Shown here piece by piece: positions 22,371-35,566 of a stretch of DNA of 64,000 bases. The stretch is from Calendula officinalis. Its lineage: Eukaryota; Streptophyta; Magnoliopsida; Asterales; Asteraceae. The notes beneath the pieces are model-generated. The model ran no database searches. It saw nothing but the letters and a program-made list of their open reading frames with translations, and was not told the origin of the DNA. The stretch covers positions 61,389,845 to 61,453,844 of the forward strand of contig OY970823.1 in NCBI GenBank assembly GCA_963853835.1, given 5' to 3'. A program made the position numbers and the translations under genes. The stretch's first letter is position 1. Every line of letters begins with the position of its first letter.

Positions 22371-23050
22371 TCAACCGATCACCTACTTATGTACAAATGA
22401 TTATATAATAAAATATATATACATTTAAATTTTGACATATATGTTACGGACTTTTCCAAAGTATGTTTCATGCTTTTTCTTTCTCTCTTCTATAGAGAGT
22501 TGTACAATACATTATTTGAAATTTCAGTATCTCTATTCCCACTACTAGTATAAATTTGAGCAAAACGCATAGCCTACTGCTTTTAGACCAGATAAAGTAC
22601 CAAACTTCCTATCCAGGTACCACATAGACTAGTGAAAAGTTTGGAAATGACCAAAATAACGGTTAGGTAGCATATAACATGAGCAGTTATCGACCAATCC
22701 TAATGAGCCCATTATAACAAGAATACCTTTTAAAAAAATACATAAAGATCCTCTCTTTAAGTTCAAATAGGTAGGTGATTTGCATTTAATAATAATTATT
22801 TCGCATACAATATAACACAATTTAATAGCAGATGACACAATAAATAATAAATTAATAAGTGTACATAGTATGTTAAGACCGCTTCCAACGGTATGTCTTC
22901 AACTCGTTAGTTATGTAAATACGTGGAACTCGTTGGTCTACCGACACCATTGGTATGGACTCGTCATTGGATCTCACCACTTGAACTTGTTGGAAATATG
23001 AACTCGTCTTTCCGACATAGGGGTCGTATTATAAATTTTAAACTTTTATA
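22371..23050. other. RLCK 3' flank
   Basis: Contains the kinase 3' UTR and AT-rich intergenic DNA. 22875-23040 begins ACCGCTTCCAACGGTATGTC after TAAG and may be the left end of a Harbinger-type MITE; no right end was found. Confidence 0.3.
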
Positions 23051-23363
23051 CTACCTCTGTATCAAAATAAGTGATATATTTGAAGAAACACGGTTTTTTA
23101 AGGCAAAAGATTAAAAGATAGTTTAAGATAGATTAAAGTAGATAATTAATGGAGAATGAGTCCCACTTCTTTTGAATAAATTGATATTAATGATGTTTAA
23201 AAGTAAAAATAAGGGTAAAAGCGTAATTTAACTTTATTAAATTAGATAGTTAGTAGAGTAGGGATCCTACTTTTTTACGAAATAAGATAAGTTTTAAAAG
23301 TGTACTAGTTATTTTGTTCTATCCATAATAGAAAGTGTATCACTTATTTTGATACGGAGATAG
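23051..23363. mobile_element. Stowaway-type (Tc1/mariner) MITE
   Basis: TA dinucleotides flank the element. The ends are inverted repeats: CTACCTCTGTATCAAAATAA on the left, and TTATTTTGATACGGAGATAG on the right. Length is 313 bases. It has no coding capacity. Confidence 0.8.
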
Positions 23364-23661
23364 TATATATAATCAATACAAATAGGTCGGGTTATAAATC
23401 TAATCCGACTACTATATGAAATTTGTAAAATTTTATTTTACATTCCTCTTTATTACAAACTTGGATAATATTAATTGCATCCATATCATTTTATCTAACT
23501 TAATAAATTTATCTACAAAAATGATATGTACCAAAATAACATTCTGAACTCACTTGTTTTTCTAGTTGCCAAATCAAAAGAAAAAAAGAAATGAAATGGT
23601 TGCTACATTTGCTTAAACAGTCTTCGTTGGCTTCCTCCGCCCCAAACCCTACACCAGGGTT

Positions 23662-26244
23662 TTGCGGTTGCACAAACACACCGAGATCTCGTGGCCATTT
23701 CTCATACACCAAAACTCATGGCACAACATGAACCCTACCTCTAACAAATTCATCAGGATCAAACCTGATTCCAATCGAACCTGCTTCTTAATGGATTTAA
23801 AACGACTCAAAATCTCCAAAATTTCGCAAATTAAAAGGAATCCTTTCCAATCAACCTCTACACAACACAATCATTCTAAGCCATCGCAGCTCAACAATCA
23901 CGATTTCATCAAGTCGGTAACTTCAATTCTATCAAATTCATCTTTAGATTCATCTAAATGTAAAAATATAGTCACACATTTGTCTCCACACCAATTTGAT
24001 TCCGTGTTTTCCGATATTAGGTATTCTGTTAAACCTAGAACCGCATTAAATTTCTTTTATTTTGCTACAAACTCCTGTGGATTTAAATTCAGTATCAAGT
24101 CTTATTGTTTGTTGATTCATTTGCTTCTAGTTTCAAAACTTGAAGCACCAGCTAGGTTACTTTTAATTCAGCTGATTGATAACAAGCTCCCTGTGATAGT
24201 TAATGATCCTGAAAACAAACACAATGAAATTGCCACAGCATTCATCGATTTCCACTTAACATCAGATTCGGTTCTCGATGACATTCGCATTATTGATTTG
24301 TTAATCCATGTTTATTGTACTCAATTTAAAAGTTTTGGTCTTGATCTTGCATCAGATGTGGTTCGGTTATTAGCAGAAAAGGGTGTATTTCCGTCTTTAA
24401 ACACCTGCAATTTCCTTTTGAATTCTCTTGTAAAGTCAAACCTCCTGCAAAAAAGTCATCAAGTCTTTGATACTTTGCGTAAAGCCATTAAACCAGATGT
24501 TTATCTGTTTACAACTGCCATAAACGCCCTGTGTAAAGATGGGAAAATTAAAGATGCAATTAGCATATTATCAGAAATGGAGGAAATTGATGTTATGCCA
24601 AATGTTGTTACATATAATAACATCATTCATGGTCTTTGCAAAAGTCGAAATTTGGAAGAAGCTTTTCGGATAAAAGAGAGAATGATTAAAAAAGGTGTAA
24701 ACCCTAGCCTTATTACATATAGTGTGCTTATTAACGGTTTATTAAAAATGGAAAAATACAATGAAGCAGGTGATATTCTAGTTGAAATGACATCCAATGG
24801 GTTTGTCCCAAATGAGATTGTTTACAACACATTGATAAACGGGTATTGTAAAATTGGTGACATGAAAAAAGCATTAGATGTTAGCGATGACATGTCATCA
24901 AAGGGATTAAATCCAAATTCAGTCACGTTTAACACACTAATCAAAGGTTTTTGCTATACTAATCAAATGGATCATGCTGAGAAGCTTCTAGAAGAAATGA
25001 TATCACTTGGTTTAACTGTAAACGCAGGTACATTCACTTCTGTTATTCACTGGCTATGTAAAAAGTCAAAAACCGAATCAACAATTCGTTATGTTAATGA
25101 AATGTTGTTAAGAGATTTAAGACCAAATGATAGTTTGTTAACTACAATTATTACTGTTCTTTGTAAGAACGGTCAACATTCAGAAGCAGTTGACCTTTGG
25201 TTTAAACTACTCGAGAAACGTTTTTCTCCAAATATTGTTACATCAAATGCTCTTATTCACGGTCTTTGTGAATCTGGGAATATTGAGAAAGCGATCAAGA
25301 TTCTTAAAGAAATGGTAAAATTAGGGGTTAATTTGGATAAAATTACATACAACACATTGATTTCATGGCATTGCAAAGAGGCAAGATTTGAGGAAGGTTT
25401 TCAATTAAGTCAAGAAATGGTCAAACACGGGATTTTACCAGATACTTTGACTTACACATCACTTATTAACGGTCTATGCAAAAAGGGTAAGATGGATGAA
25501 GCTATAGTGTTATTAAATAAGTGTAAATCACAAGGTTTTATTCCTGATTTATATACTTATGGAGTTTTAATAGAAGGATTTTGTAAGAATGATGAAATCC
25601 AAAAGGGTAAAGATTTATTTAACGAGTTAGTCAACAAGAATACGGAAGTCAACTCTTTTATGTACAACACACTAATTAGAGCTTATTCCACAAATGGTGA
25701 TATATCAGAAGCAGTTAGACTTTTTACTGACATGAAAATTAACCGTATTCAACCAACTTCTGAGACATATTCTTCTTTAATTCATGGATATTCAAATAAC
25801 GGTTGTATTGAAGATGCAAGAATTATAATCGATGAAATGAGGAAAAACGGTTTATCACCAAATGTTGTGTGTTATACTGCTTTAATCAATGGTTATTGTA
25901 AAACGGGCCAGATGGATAAAGTGGTAATTACATTGCAAGAAATGTGTTTATACGGTATTAACCCTAATAAAATAACGTACACGGTTATTATTAACGGGTA
26001 TTGCAAAATTGGTGAAACGGAAAAAGCTGTTGAGATTCTTGGTGAAATGGAAAAAAAGGGAATTATTCCTGATATTGTTACATATAATACACTTGCTAAC
26101 GGTTTTTCAAAAGAAGGGAAGATTGAAAATGCACTCCAACTGTTTGATGAAATGTCTCGAAAAGGTATAGATTTAGATGAAATAACATACACTAGTTTAG
26201 TTCATGGATTAAGACAGAAATCAGGTGTTAGAAGTCAAGAATGA
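23662..26244 (+). CDS. P-class pentatricopeptide repeat (PPR) protein
   Basis: This intronless 860-codon frame encodes about seventeen tandem 35-residue PPR motifs from about residue 220 to the end, each with the pattern VTYNTLINGLCK...A..LL.EM...G..P. PPR proteins bind single-stranded RNA in mitochondria or chloroplasts and control editing, splicing, stability or translation; the motif residues set the RNA sequence. There is no E/DYW editing domain, so it is P-class. The overall sequence, with PDVYLFTTAINA and the LLTTIITVLCKNG segment, reminds me of mitochondrial Arabidopsis At4g19440. The N terminus is basic and Ser/Asn-rich, fitting an organelle presequence. The start is uncertain: ATGs at 23662, 23728 (MNPTSN) and 23791 (MDLKRLKIS) are all in frame; 23791 looks most like the relatives. 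The C terminus ends a few residues after the last repeat. Confidence 0.9.
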   Translation: MRLHKHTEISWPFLIHQNSWHNMNPTSNKFIRIKPDSNRTCFLMDLKRLKISKISQIKRNPFQSTSTQHNHSKPSQLNNHDFIKSVTSILSNSSLDSSKCKNIVTHLSPHQFDSVFSDIRYSVKPRTALNFFYFATNSCGFKFSIKSYCLLIHLLLVSKLEAPARLLLIQLIDNKLPVIVNDPENKHNEIATAFIDFHLTSDSVLDDIRIIDLLIHVYCTQFKSFGLDLASDVVRLLAEKGVFPSLNTCNFLLNSLVKSNLLQKSHQVFDTLRKAIKPDVYLFTTAINALCKDGKIKDAISILSEMEEIDVMPNVVTYNNIIHGLCKSRNLEEAFRIKERMIKKGVNPSLITYSVLINGLLKMEKYNEAGDILVEMTSNGFVPNEIVYNTLINGYCKIGDMKKALDVSDDMSSKGLNPNSVTFNTLIKGFCYTNQMDHAEKLLEEMISLGLTVNAGTFTSVIHWLCKKSKTESTIRYVNEMLLRDLRPNDSLLTTIITVLCKNGQHSEAVDLWFKLLEKRFSPNIVTSNALIHGLCESGNIEKAIKILKEMVKLGVNLDKITYNTLISWHCKEARFEEGFQLSQEMVKHGILPDTLTYTSLINGLCKKGKMDEAIVLLNKCKSQGFIPDLYTYGVLIEGFCKNDEIQKGKDLFNELVNKNTEVNSFMYNTLIRAYSTNGDISEAVRLFTDMKINRIQPTSETYSSLIHGYSNNGCIEDARIIIDEMRKNGLSPNVVCYTALINGYCKTGQMDKVVITLQEMCLYGINPNKITYTVIINGYCKIGETEKAVEILGEMEKKGIIPDIVTYNTLANGFSKEGKIENALQLFDEMSRKGIDLDEITYTSLVHGLRQKSGVRSQE

Positions 26245-27530
26245 TCAAGGATTACTAATTGGTAGGTCCTTAATTTTTGTAGATTTAGACTGATATTGTT
26301 TTTTGTAATTTACTTCATAAGTGGATGAAAATATATACACACTAATTTTGTTACTCTTAAATTAAAAATTATATTTGTGAATATGATATTTGTTTAGATT
26401 GTATGCTCATTTCGTAAGACTAGATAGTTATCTGTGTAAAACAACGATTAATTGAATCTGTATAAATTTAGCGGTATAAATAAAACGTTTGACTTATTCT
26501 ACCTTCATTTATAGCGAAAGTAATACAAATATTTCCATAATAAGTATACTTTCACATGTGGATTTTAAAGTTTCGGATGTTGCACATTTATATTTGGACA
26601 AGAAATCGACTAGCACACATCTAACATCCAACGATTATTAGAGGATTTTTTTTACATAGAATTTATCAGACATGTAATATATTAAAATGAATGTACAAAA
26701 AATTATGTGAATAACTCGTAATTACACATTATATCTCTTGTTAATCGTATTTTATTTAAAAATACTTAATGAATTCTATGGTACTAATTAATAATTATAG
26801 CCATCATTTTTTTCAAACTACTTTGATAAGTGGTGATTTAAAAATTTAAGTTAGAGGTCAGTGAATGGCAACCAATGCTTTGCTCCCCTTTTGATAATAT
26901 GGTGATATATACTTTACAATTCTTTTATATTCACTTATGATTGCTTTCCGATAAACACCAAATCACTATTCTCCACGTGTCCCAATTCTTCACCCACACG
27001 GTAAGAAATGTTGCACTTTGTTTTCACTTTTAGGCAAACATAATCCTTGAGCCTAAAGTTGTCCTCATATTTTTTAAGATTGTGTTTTATATTTTTGCAA
27101 GCACTAAATATAATTTATGATGTTAACGGGAATAAAATCCTTAAAGTGTGGGCGAGTTTGCCATTTACTTTAACGGATAAATTGCAAATTTGCCTGCGTA
27201 AAACAAATCCAAACATATACGGGTGGTATCTTGTAGTTTAACTTAATTACAGGGACTAAAGTACAATTTTCTCCAAATATCAAATTGAACCGGACATATT
27301 TACTGGGATTCTGGGAGAATGTGTGTCCGGTGGGTGCTATCTCTCGGGTTTACAACCATAGTCACCTTTTTAAGCCGACCCGACCCGGTTTATTTTATTA
27401 TTATTACTTAATCTTTTATTACAGCCCAATATTCTCGAACAACAACAGCGGCCGATGGTATTTCTTAATTTATTTCAAATTTAATATTTTAATCAGTTTT
27501 GGTAGAGAGAGGGAGAAAGCAAAATGCAGA
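26245..27530. other. Intergenic between PPR and PAE genes
   Basis: PPR 3' UTR, then AT-rich DNA. The later part (27420-27530) includes GA-rich sequence (GGTAGAGAGAGGGAGAAAGC) directly upstream of the PAE TATA box, a common plant core-promoter element. No further gene is seen. Confidence 0.4.
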
Positions 27531-27540
27531 CTATAAATAC
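27531..27540 (+). promoter_or_regulatory. TATA box of the first PAE gene
   Basis: CTATAAATAC lies about 165 bases before the end of a non-coding first exon that ends at 27704 with CACAG|GTATCAA. Confidence 0.6.
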
Positions 27541-27704
27541 TCTGCCATTGCTGCTACTAAACCTTTTTTCAGAACTAGCTTTCCAAGTGAGGAGCAATTC
27601 TAGAGGTTTTTTTCCTTCTATTTAGCAAAATTATATTCAATTTCTCGAGATCGCAAGCTTGCAGATTCAGATATCAACTTCTTTTTTGTTTTCGTCGCTC
27701 ACAG

Positions 27705-28396
27705 GTATCAATTTCAGCACATTTGTGCCATAATTACATGTAAATGTGTTTAATTTCACCGCTTGCTTCGTTATACTGTTGATTGAATCATTTTCTCCGT
27801 CTGTTCATGTAAATCAGCTTTTCTATTGAGTTCACTTCACGAAATTTTAAAGCAAATAGGTTGGATTTAACATTTATTAGTAGTTTACAGCCTTTGAATC
27901 TGTAATCACGTCTTGTATGTGGTTCATGTACATCTTAACAACATATTGTACATTTCGAACTGTGTGGCTAAACGAGTTATTATTGCGATCCAGTAATACA
28001 TGTATTCAGCTCTATGAAAAATTATAAGTTGCCTTAAAGATATTTCCATGAGCTTGTGCTCCATTAGCTGTTAATTAGGGGCAGGAGATGAAGATGCAAG
28101 ATGATAATTAAATGTACCTACCACTAGCAGCAAAAACAGTTTCAGCTTTTATTAATTACCTACAGCTTTTAATTGTTTCTTTTCTTTCGGTTGGTGTACA
28201 CTTTATGAATATTATTTATCTTCAACAAGAAGTAAAATCATTAAAGTTGTACCCAAAAGTCAAGATGTATATACAAATATGAACCACTGGAATTATACTT
28301 GTATGTGTATAATCTCTTAGAAGATCTATTTTTGTTCAATTTAAAACTTAAAAGAGAACAAATTGTTTTATTCTCATTTATTTGATCAATTGGCAG
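27705..28396 (+). other. 5' UTR intron of the first PAE gene
   Basis: Donor GTATCA at 27705, acceptor TTGGCAG at 28396, two bases before the ATG. The second PAE gene has an intron in the same place (35667-36379), so this structure predates the duplication. Position of the transcription start is inferred from the TATA box. Confidence 0.6.
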
Positions 28397-28397
28397 T

Positions 28398-30514
28398 ATG
28401 GTGATTAAAAAGGCAAATCAATGGCTATGTATAATACTAGTCGGTTTACTGAGCATTCTGAAAACATATGGTTTCTATGTTGGTATTACTTATCTCGAAA
28501 GTGCAGTGGAAAAAGGAGCTGGTAAACTAACTAGAGCCCAATTAAACTTAGTACATTATATTACATATTATATTATTGTGACATTTTTTGGGTATAATAT
28601 TTTGATAATTTGCAGTTTGTTTGGATGGTAGCCCACCTGCATATCACTGGGACATGGGATTTGATTCAGGAATCAACAATTGGTTAGTACACATTGAGGT
28701 TCGTTTCTTATTGCATATAATCCAAAATTTAGGATAGAATGTTGTGGTACTCCATGCATCCATTTTAAACTTTATTAATGCTATTTTGTTTTATATATTA
28801 TACTTTCATGATTTATGATTTTATTTAATTTGTAAGGGCGGAGGATGGTGCAACAATGTGACTACTTGTCTAGCCCGTAGTGGGACCCGTTTAGGTTCAT
28901 CCACGCAAATGGTTGAACAAGTTGCTTTTTCAGGGATTTTACATAATGAGCCACAATTTAACCCTGGTAACATATTTATTTTATCTTTATTAAAATGTAA
29001 ATATGTAATTTTATTTGTTTTTAATTTTCTTTCAAGATTTCTATAATTGGAATAAGATCAAGGTCAGATATTGTGATGGTGCATCCTTTACCGGTGATAT
29101 TGAAGAAGTGGATCCAGTAAGTCCTAATATGATGAAATAAATAAATAAATTAATTAATAAAAACCTTTTAAATCTTTGATTTAATTTATTGTTTAGTTTC
29201 AAATAGTGAATGACTTCTTGTTTAATTAATTCAGAAAACAAATCTTCACTTTAGAGGAGCAAGGATATTCCGTGCTGTAATCGATGATTTATTAGCAAAC
29301 GGAATGAATCATGCTGAAAATGTATGATCCAAAATCCTTTTGCTACTTTTAATATAATATTTTTTTTAGTTACAATTATTAAAAAAAAACTTTATAATAT
29401 TAATAGGCCATTCTTTCTGGCTGCTCAGCTGGTGGATTAACTTCTATATTACACTGTGATAATTTTAAATCACTCTTACCTACAAATACCACAGTAAAAT
29501 GTCTTGCTGATGCTGGTTATTTTATTAATTCGTAAGATTATTAATAAATCCTTTACATTAATCTTAAGTTTTATTCTTATTTAGCATAACTAACCATATA
29601 ATATAATATGAATATATGTATTTCTTTGTTAACAGGCGAGATCTTTTTGGGACAAGAAGGCTTGAAGCCTTTTATGATGATGTGGTCAATACACATGTAA
29701 CTTCATTTTATGCTTATTTAATGTGTTTCATTATATTCATTAAAATCATCATTATCTGGATTTACTGAATTACTGATATTATATTTCTTGTTTTATAATC
29801 TGTTTATTTGTAGGGTTCAGCCAAAAACTTGCATACATCTTGCACTTCAAAGATGAAAAATAGTTTAGTAAGAAAGAATGTGTTTATTACTTCCCAAATG
29901 AATTATACATTTCTCTTAAATCTCAACTTTATTTATTTATTATATTTAACTTTTATTTTTATTTTTTATGCAGTGCATGTTCCCTGAAAACATGATCCAA
30001 GAAATGGAAACACCGATTTTTCTGATAAATGCAGCCTATGATTCATGGCAGGTCAGAATATATTGCAGTTCAAGGTTCAATAGGTCGGTTTTTCAGTGTT
30101 GAAAAAATCATATACTTCGTATAAATAATTATCCAAAAAAACAAAACCACCGAATTATTAACCATTTTCTTTTCTTTAGTTTTAATTTAGTTATTATTAA
30201 TTCTTTTTTTTACATTTATACAGATAAAGAATGCGTTGGCTCCAGGGATTGCTGATCCACATGGAACCTGGCACAATTGCAAAATTAATATCGAGTTGTG
30301 TTCATCTGATCAAATCGAGATTATGCAAGGTAATTATGACCCGTTTGACTATGAATGGATCAATTCGGGTTATATTATATCTCTAACGGGTCTAGGGGTA
30401 ATATAGAATAAATTAAGATAAATGGAAACTGGCCAAATGTGAAAAACTCAACCCAAAAGTGTGTAATGCAAACAACCTCTAAAGTCTAAAATCATTCTAT
30501 TCAATAATTTGGAC

Positions 30515-30587
<73 letters not shown>

Positions 30588-30952
30588 AATGTTTTGATTT
30601 AACAGAATTCAGGATGGAGTTCATAACTGCATTGAATGGATTTTTTGGGAGTTCTGCATCAAGAGGGATGTTTATCAATTCTTGCTATGCCCATTGCCAA
30701 ACAGAAATGCAAGAAACATGGTTAATGAACGATTCACCCATGTTAAGTAACACGGTAAAGTTGGCCCGCTTTCGTCATAATTTAAAATCAGCCCGTTTTG
30801 GCCCGTTTCTTGATCTGACTAATTAAATTTAAAACTTTCTACAGATGATTGGAGAAGCAGTTGGAGACTGGTTTTATGACAGGAGTGGTTTTGAGGAGAT
30901 AGATTGTCCTTACCCGTGTGATAAAACATGTCATAATCGTATTTTTAACTAA
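28398..30952 (+). CDS. PAE: Pectin acetylesterase, first tandem copy
   Basis: Pectin acetylesterases remove acetyl groups from cell-wall pectin. I joined twelve exons: 28398-28521, 28616-28698, 28837-28966, 29037-29116, 29235-29321, 29407-29531, 29636-29696, 29814-29867, 29974-30051, 30224-30329, 30606-30754 and 30845-30952. They keep phase throughout and give 394 residues. A signal peptide ([18 protein letters not shown]) leads to [11 protein letters not shown], then GGGWCNN (oxyanion-hole region), [23 protein letters not shown] with the nucleophile Ser, NAAYDSWQ with the Asp, and CYAHCQ with the His of the triad. The C terminus has the conserved CPYPCDKTC. The enzyme belongs to CAZy family CE13 (Notum-like alpha/beta hydrolases). 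Intron 10 has a long ATT microsatellite. The gene looks functional. Confidence 0.95.
30514..30586 (+). repeat. ATT microsatellite in PAE intron 10
   Basis: About 24 uninterrupted copies of a TTA/ATT triplet. One frame gives a long artificial Tyr run that is not a protein. Confidence 0.95.
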
Positions 30953-32570
30953 CAACTTTATCAGATCAATATATGCATAGGCATTCTTTGTAAAAACATT
31001 GAAATACATCATTATTATGATCACATTTCCCATATCGTAAATGTGAATTCAGCTCGTAACTCCAATTTCAGCTAGTTTTATCAAACTTGCAATATTAATT
31101 TTAACTTTCAAAATCTAATTTGAAATTGGGACTTAGGAAATACAAATATACAATCCGAATTAACTTGCATACAAATACCTCGTATCTTCGACTTCTACGT
31201 AAACTTGAATAAAAATACTCATTTTTATGTAACATTTCATATATTTCCAGGAGTAATTTCGTCAATTATTTGTTCTTCGACCCTAAGTAAGTGAAAAGTC
31301 ACAAAAAGTATCTTATCATCCAAATAATAAAGACTAAAGTAGTGAAGCGAATAAGCCATATAACTAAAAGTTTGGTGAAGACCCACATGAGAGGTGATTT
31401 ATATGAGTGGTGATTTGTATCCGAATAGTTTTGGACATATACTACCAATTATGATTTATGGAGTTGTACATACAATCCTTTAATGCACATGTTAGTTAGT
31501 GACTAATAATGGTGGTGTATGAATAGTGATCTAGGATTAAAATGATATGTAAAGTATATTAGTAAGGGTTTTGTTAATGCGTGTTCCGGGCATATGATAA
31601 CGAATGTTTGATAAATCAATATTTTCTTAATTAGAGTAAAATAATATTTATAAGTCATTATACTTTTATGTTATACTGATTTTACCTTTGTCATGATTAA
31701 TAATGAATGTTTTTGATGAATTAAATACAGAGACATAAAAGACATTTAAGATTAGTATGATGTGCACATAAGGCACACATTAGAAAATCCCTATTAATAA
31801 AGTGATTTTCAAAATTTGTCACCACCTGACTCATCCTAATCATATTTGTTACATCTCGGTTTCTTTTTCAGATCGATTTAATCAAATTAAAAGATATCAA
31901 TATGCAACTAACTCTGATAATGAACCTTGGATTTGGTATTTATAATGGTGAAAATTTCCATGAGGTTTTATGTTCAATCCTACGAGAAAAGAAAGAAACC
32001 CCTTGTGGCCATGGAGGCTCACTACACTGACAGCGGTCTACCCGTAAATCGGGTGGTCACTCTATGATTAGTCAGCTCGCAAAATTAACCGGAACCTAAA
32101 TTATAAAATAAATAAAAAAATTTCCGATAATGGCAAATTGAAGTCGTCATAGATCAAACTTATTAGGGCCACATTCTAAGCATGTGGGAAGTGGATATAA
32201 CACTTATCAGATCATTTAAATTTATGAAATAAGTGCTCTAGATTTAATCTAATAAGTTGAACTTTATTAATCTTTTATAAATTATAAGGATAGTGATTTT
32301 AATATTTTAGTTGACGAGAGGCCAAGGAATTAACATATGCTGGTGTTTATTTTGGATACGTATTTACTTTTGTCCTACAAAATGTAACTGACGGATGTAT
32401 CAAACGAGTGATATGCTCACGCGCGCTTCGATTGGGGAGGAATGTCAGCCTTTTAGCCAGCCTTCTCCATCTGCTGCAGATTTAGTATTCATTTTTAATT
32501 GGAATATTTTTTGTATTCGTGAACAATAAATTGGTGTTATAGTTACAACATTAACAAGAATACTATTATA
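30953..32570. other. Intergenic between the two PAE genes, left part
   Basis: PAE 3' UTR and AT-rich DNA. It contains one SINE remnant (31945-32098); nothing else is recognised. Confidence 0.4.
31945..32098 (+). repeat. Degraded SINE, same family as 46599-46831
   Basis: The stretch CCCCTTGTGGCCATGGAGG, then CTACCCGTAAATCGGGTGGTC and GGTCAGCTCGC-like words, aligns with the complete SINE at 46599-46831. The A-box end is missing or decayed; the B-box relic TTATGTTCAATCC is at about 31968-31980. Confidence 0.6.
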
Positions 32571-33345
32571 TAGGGGTGTCAAATTTATACCGAATAAAAC
32601 CAACCAACATGCTACCAACCATACCAAGAATAGTTGGTAGCCAACATGTTTGGTTGGTAGTACCATACCAATTGTGTAATCATGGTACGGTAATGGTACA
32701 AAATTTTTAAATACCATAGTATACCGTACCAACCAAGATATATATATATATTATATGATTTTTAGTTTAATATATTATACCAAACTAGCAACCTATTTGC
32801 CCAAGATTCCAATTAAATATTAAAGTATACGATATTTTATTTAAATTATAGATGTGCCCAAAAAAATATCTCTGAAACTAATATAATATAATAACACATA
32901 CTTATTTTATCATTGAAACTAAAAATATCTTTGAAAATATAATATTTTATCTCTACATTCACACAAATCAGTGATTCAGTTATGACAAGATAGCTACATC
33001 TTTTATTATTTTATCGTACTAGATTACGTCTATATAGCACATAACATATTATATCATTTTGCTTATTTTGTTTCCATGTTCAGAACACTTGTTAATATGT
33101 TTAACTGATCGATAATGATAAAATATCATTGTTCTTTTATTATTAATTTTTTTAATTTCATATGAGTTAGTGATGTTGGTATATACCATTACCAATTTGT
33201 ACCAACCAATATTATTGGTAGCCAAACAAATTGGTACCAAGTAAACTTGGTATGATAATGGTAGCTAAATCAGTATACCAATTATAGTTGGTACGGTACA
33301 CGGTATGAAGAAAATATACGTGGTACCGTACCATGTTCACCCCTA
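32571..33345. mobile_element. hAT-type non-autonomous element
   Basis: The element begins TAGGGGTGTC and ends GTTCACCCCTA, and is flanked by a perfect eight-base duplication CTATTATA (32563-32570 and 33346-33353), as expected for hAT transposons. Both halves carry many GGTACGGTA/TTGGTACCA words in inverted orientation, so the ends can pair over about 180 bases. Its AT-rich centre carries no transposase. Confidence 0.85.
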
Positions 33346-33353
33346 CTATTATA

Positions 33354-33796
33354 GGCTGTTTCTTCGAAAATCAAAAAATTATTGTGAAATAAGTGAGAAT
33401 AACATATTTTATAAAACTTTAAGGTTACTAAATCGTAAATGATTTTGAAATTTTAAATTCCAACGATAGTTAACTTAAGTGGTTAATAACATAATTTATA
33501 AAAGTTTAGGTGGCAAATATATTTTAAAAGCCAATATAAATAATATATTTTAAAATAAGTTAAAAATATGAATTTTAAAAACTTAAAGATTAAAATTAGA
33601 AAGTACAGTATAATGATTTGTTATACTACGATGGGTTATTATGTGAACTTTGAAAATTTTCTGGCCCACAAAAAGAAACAGTGCAGCGCCAGGCTAGAGT
33701 TAAACAATAGTTACAATACCGTGGCTGAAAGCTTTTATCCTTCATTTTTATTTTTTAAGTTATGAACAGTACGAGTAATATTTTATTTACCATAAA

Positions 33797-33885
<89 letters not shown>

Positions 33886-35395
33886 GTAATAAAGATATTC
33901 TATAAGGACAGGGCCGGTTATAACTTATAATAACCAAAAGATAGACGCGCATTTAGTATCGTTGTATACATAGTTAGTTTCTGTAAGGACCAAAATGTAA
34001 ATTAGTTCGTTGAATTTCTATATGGCCCGAAGTTAGGAATTGACGATTCCTAAAATCAAATACGAATCTTGAAGGGATGATATTAAAATACAATTTTGGT
34101 TCTAAAGGGTTGTCAAATCCTGTTCTTAGATTGTCAACTCTACCATATGATGAGTTAGTTACTAGGTAGTTGCTACAATCAATTAATGTTATTTAGTTCA
34201 TTGGGGTCATTTTTGTCGACCAATAGAAATGCTATACAAATACATTATAAATATATTGTGTCTCATAAAATGATTGACATGTATAATACATTAATTATCT
34301 TTTATAGCAGTAGGAAGAGAACCATTAGAAATAAATTAAAAATATTCCTGATGGAAGTAGCCATAGATTTCATTCTTTAATTTATAACTTTTTATTGAAT
34401 AAATGAGTACTAGTAATATAAATAACATGCAATATTGTGTCTCATAAATTAAAACATTGACCGAATATTTCGAAACAAATGATATGCTAGCTTTCGTAAA
34501 CAACCTACAAATAGAATATAATTTTTTTAACAAGGAAATAAAGTATTTTATCGGTTGATACAATTACTTTCACAACAACCTACAAATAGAATATGCGTCT
34601 ACTTATTATTGATTTCTTTCTCGTATAACATTGTTTTAAATTACTGATCTCAAATATATGTTGATATATAGACCAATGACCAAAAAACATTTGGCATAAA
34701 TTAATTATAATTATCTTTTAACAAAAACTTTAAAAAAGACAAAGAAACAAAAAATGCAATAGCGCACAAAAGTTTAGAGCCTGAAAGAAAAAATAGAAAA
34801 AGGTAAAAAGAAAGCAATAATACATAAAGAAAAGAATAACATAAAGATTAAAGTGAAATGTTTTATAGAATCTTTCTGATTCTTTATTAAGAAATGTATG
34901 TTAAAAATTATCATCAATTTATTAAAAAAAATTATGTTCATAAAAAAGATTTACTTAAAAAGTAAAATTGATATTTTAAATGTAAAAGTTATTTTTTATT
35001 ACTTATATTTCAGTTTATTTTTGTGATTTTATAATTATGCAGCATAAAACAAATAAAGATTTAAGTGATATATAAAGTTATTGTAATAAATATCCAATCT
35101 TTGATGAAATATTCAAGGGTTTAGTTAAAAGACAGATTTAAAGTATTTTTAGAAAGTTACTATATACAAAAAAAAAGTATTTTTTATTAATGAAAGGATA
35201 AATTTTGAAATGGAGAAATTAATTATTAATATAGAAATCGATCTTTCATGCATTTCTTAATTTTTTAATGAGGCCGGCTATGTATATACGATCAACTGTA
35301 TATATCTATCCATTTCTATCATTCCATGTGTAAGTGTAAGGGAGTACTGTTGCCATGTTTAAAGTTATAGAAATAATTTAAGATGGCGTCCAGCT
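33354..35395. other. Intergenic, AT-rich
   Basis: Apart from the TA repeat at 33800-33881 I see no gene, repeat with ends, or RNA here. Confidence 0.4.
33800..33881. repeat. TA dinucleotide microsatellite
   Basis: About 40 uninterrupted TA units. Confidence 0.95.
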
Positions 35396-35566
35396 GTGCT
35401 GTTTGTTTTTTTGACTTTAATCGATGCATGGTCCTCGAATCCTTGTCTGCCGTCGGTGCCCACATTTTCATTTCATTTCATTTCATTTAATCTTATTACG
35501 CGTGAAACCGAAAGTTCCTCTCTCTCGCCATTTTTATTTCTGTATTTATTTAAGCTTTTTTCTCAC

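Noticed and set aside
25893..26192. 99-codon minus-strand frame
   Set aside because: Antisense shadow of the PPR repeats.
30509..30826. Open frame starting with a long Tyr run
   Set aside because: The first part is the ATT microsatellite; the rest is PAE exon 11 read with intron sequence at both ends.
33800..33881. Possible replication or recombination signal at the TA tract
   Set aside because: A plain dinucleotide microsatellite explains it; nothing else around supports a function.
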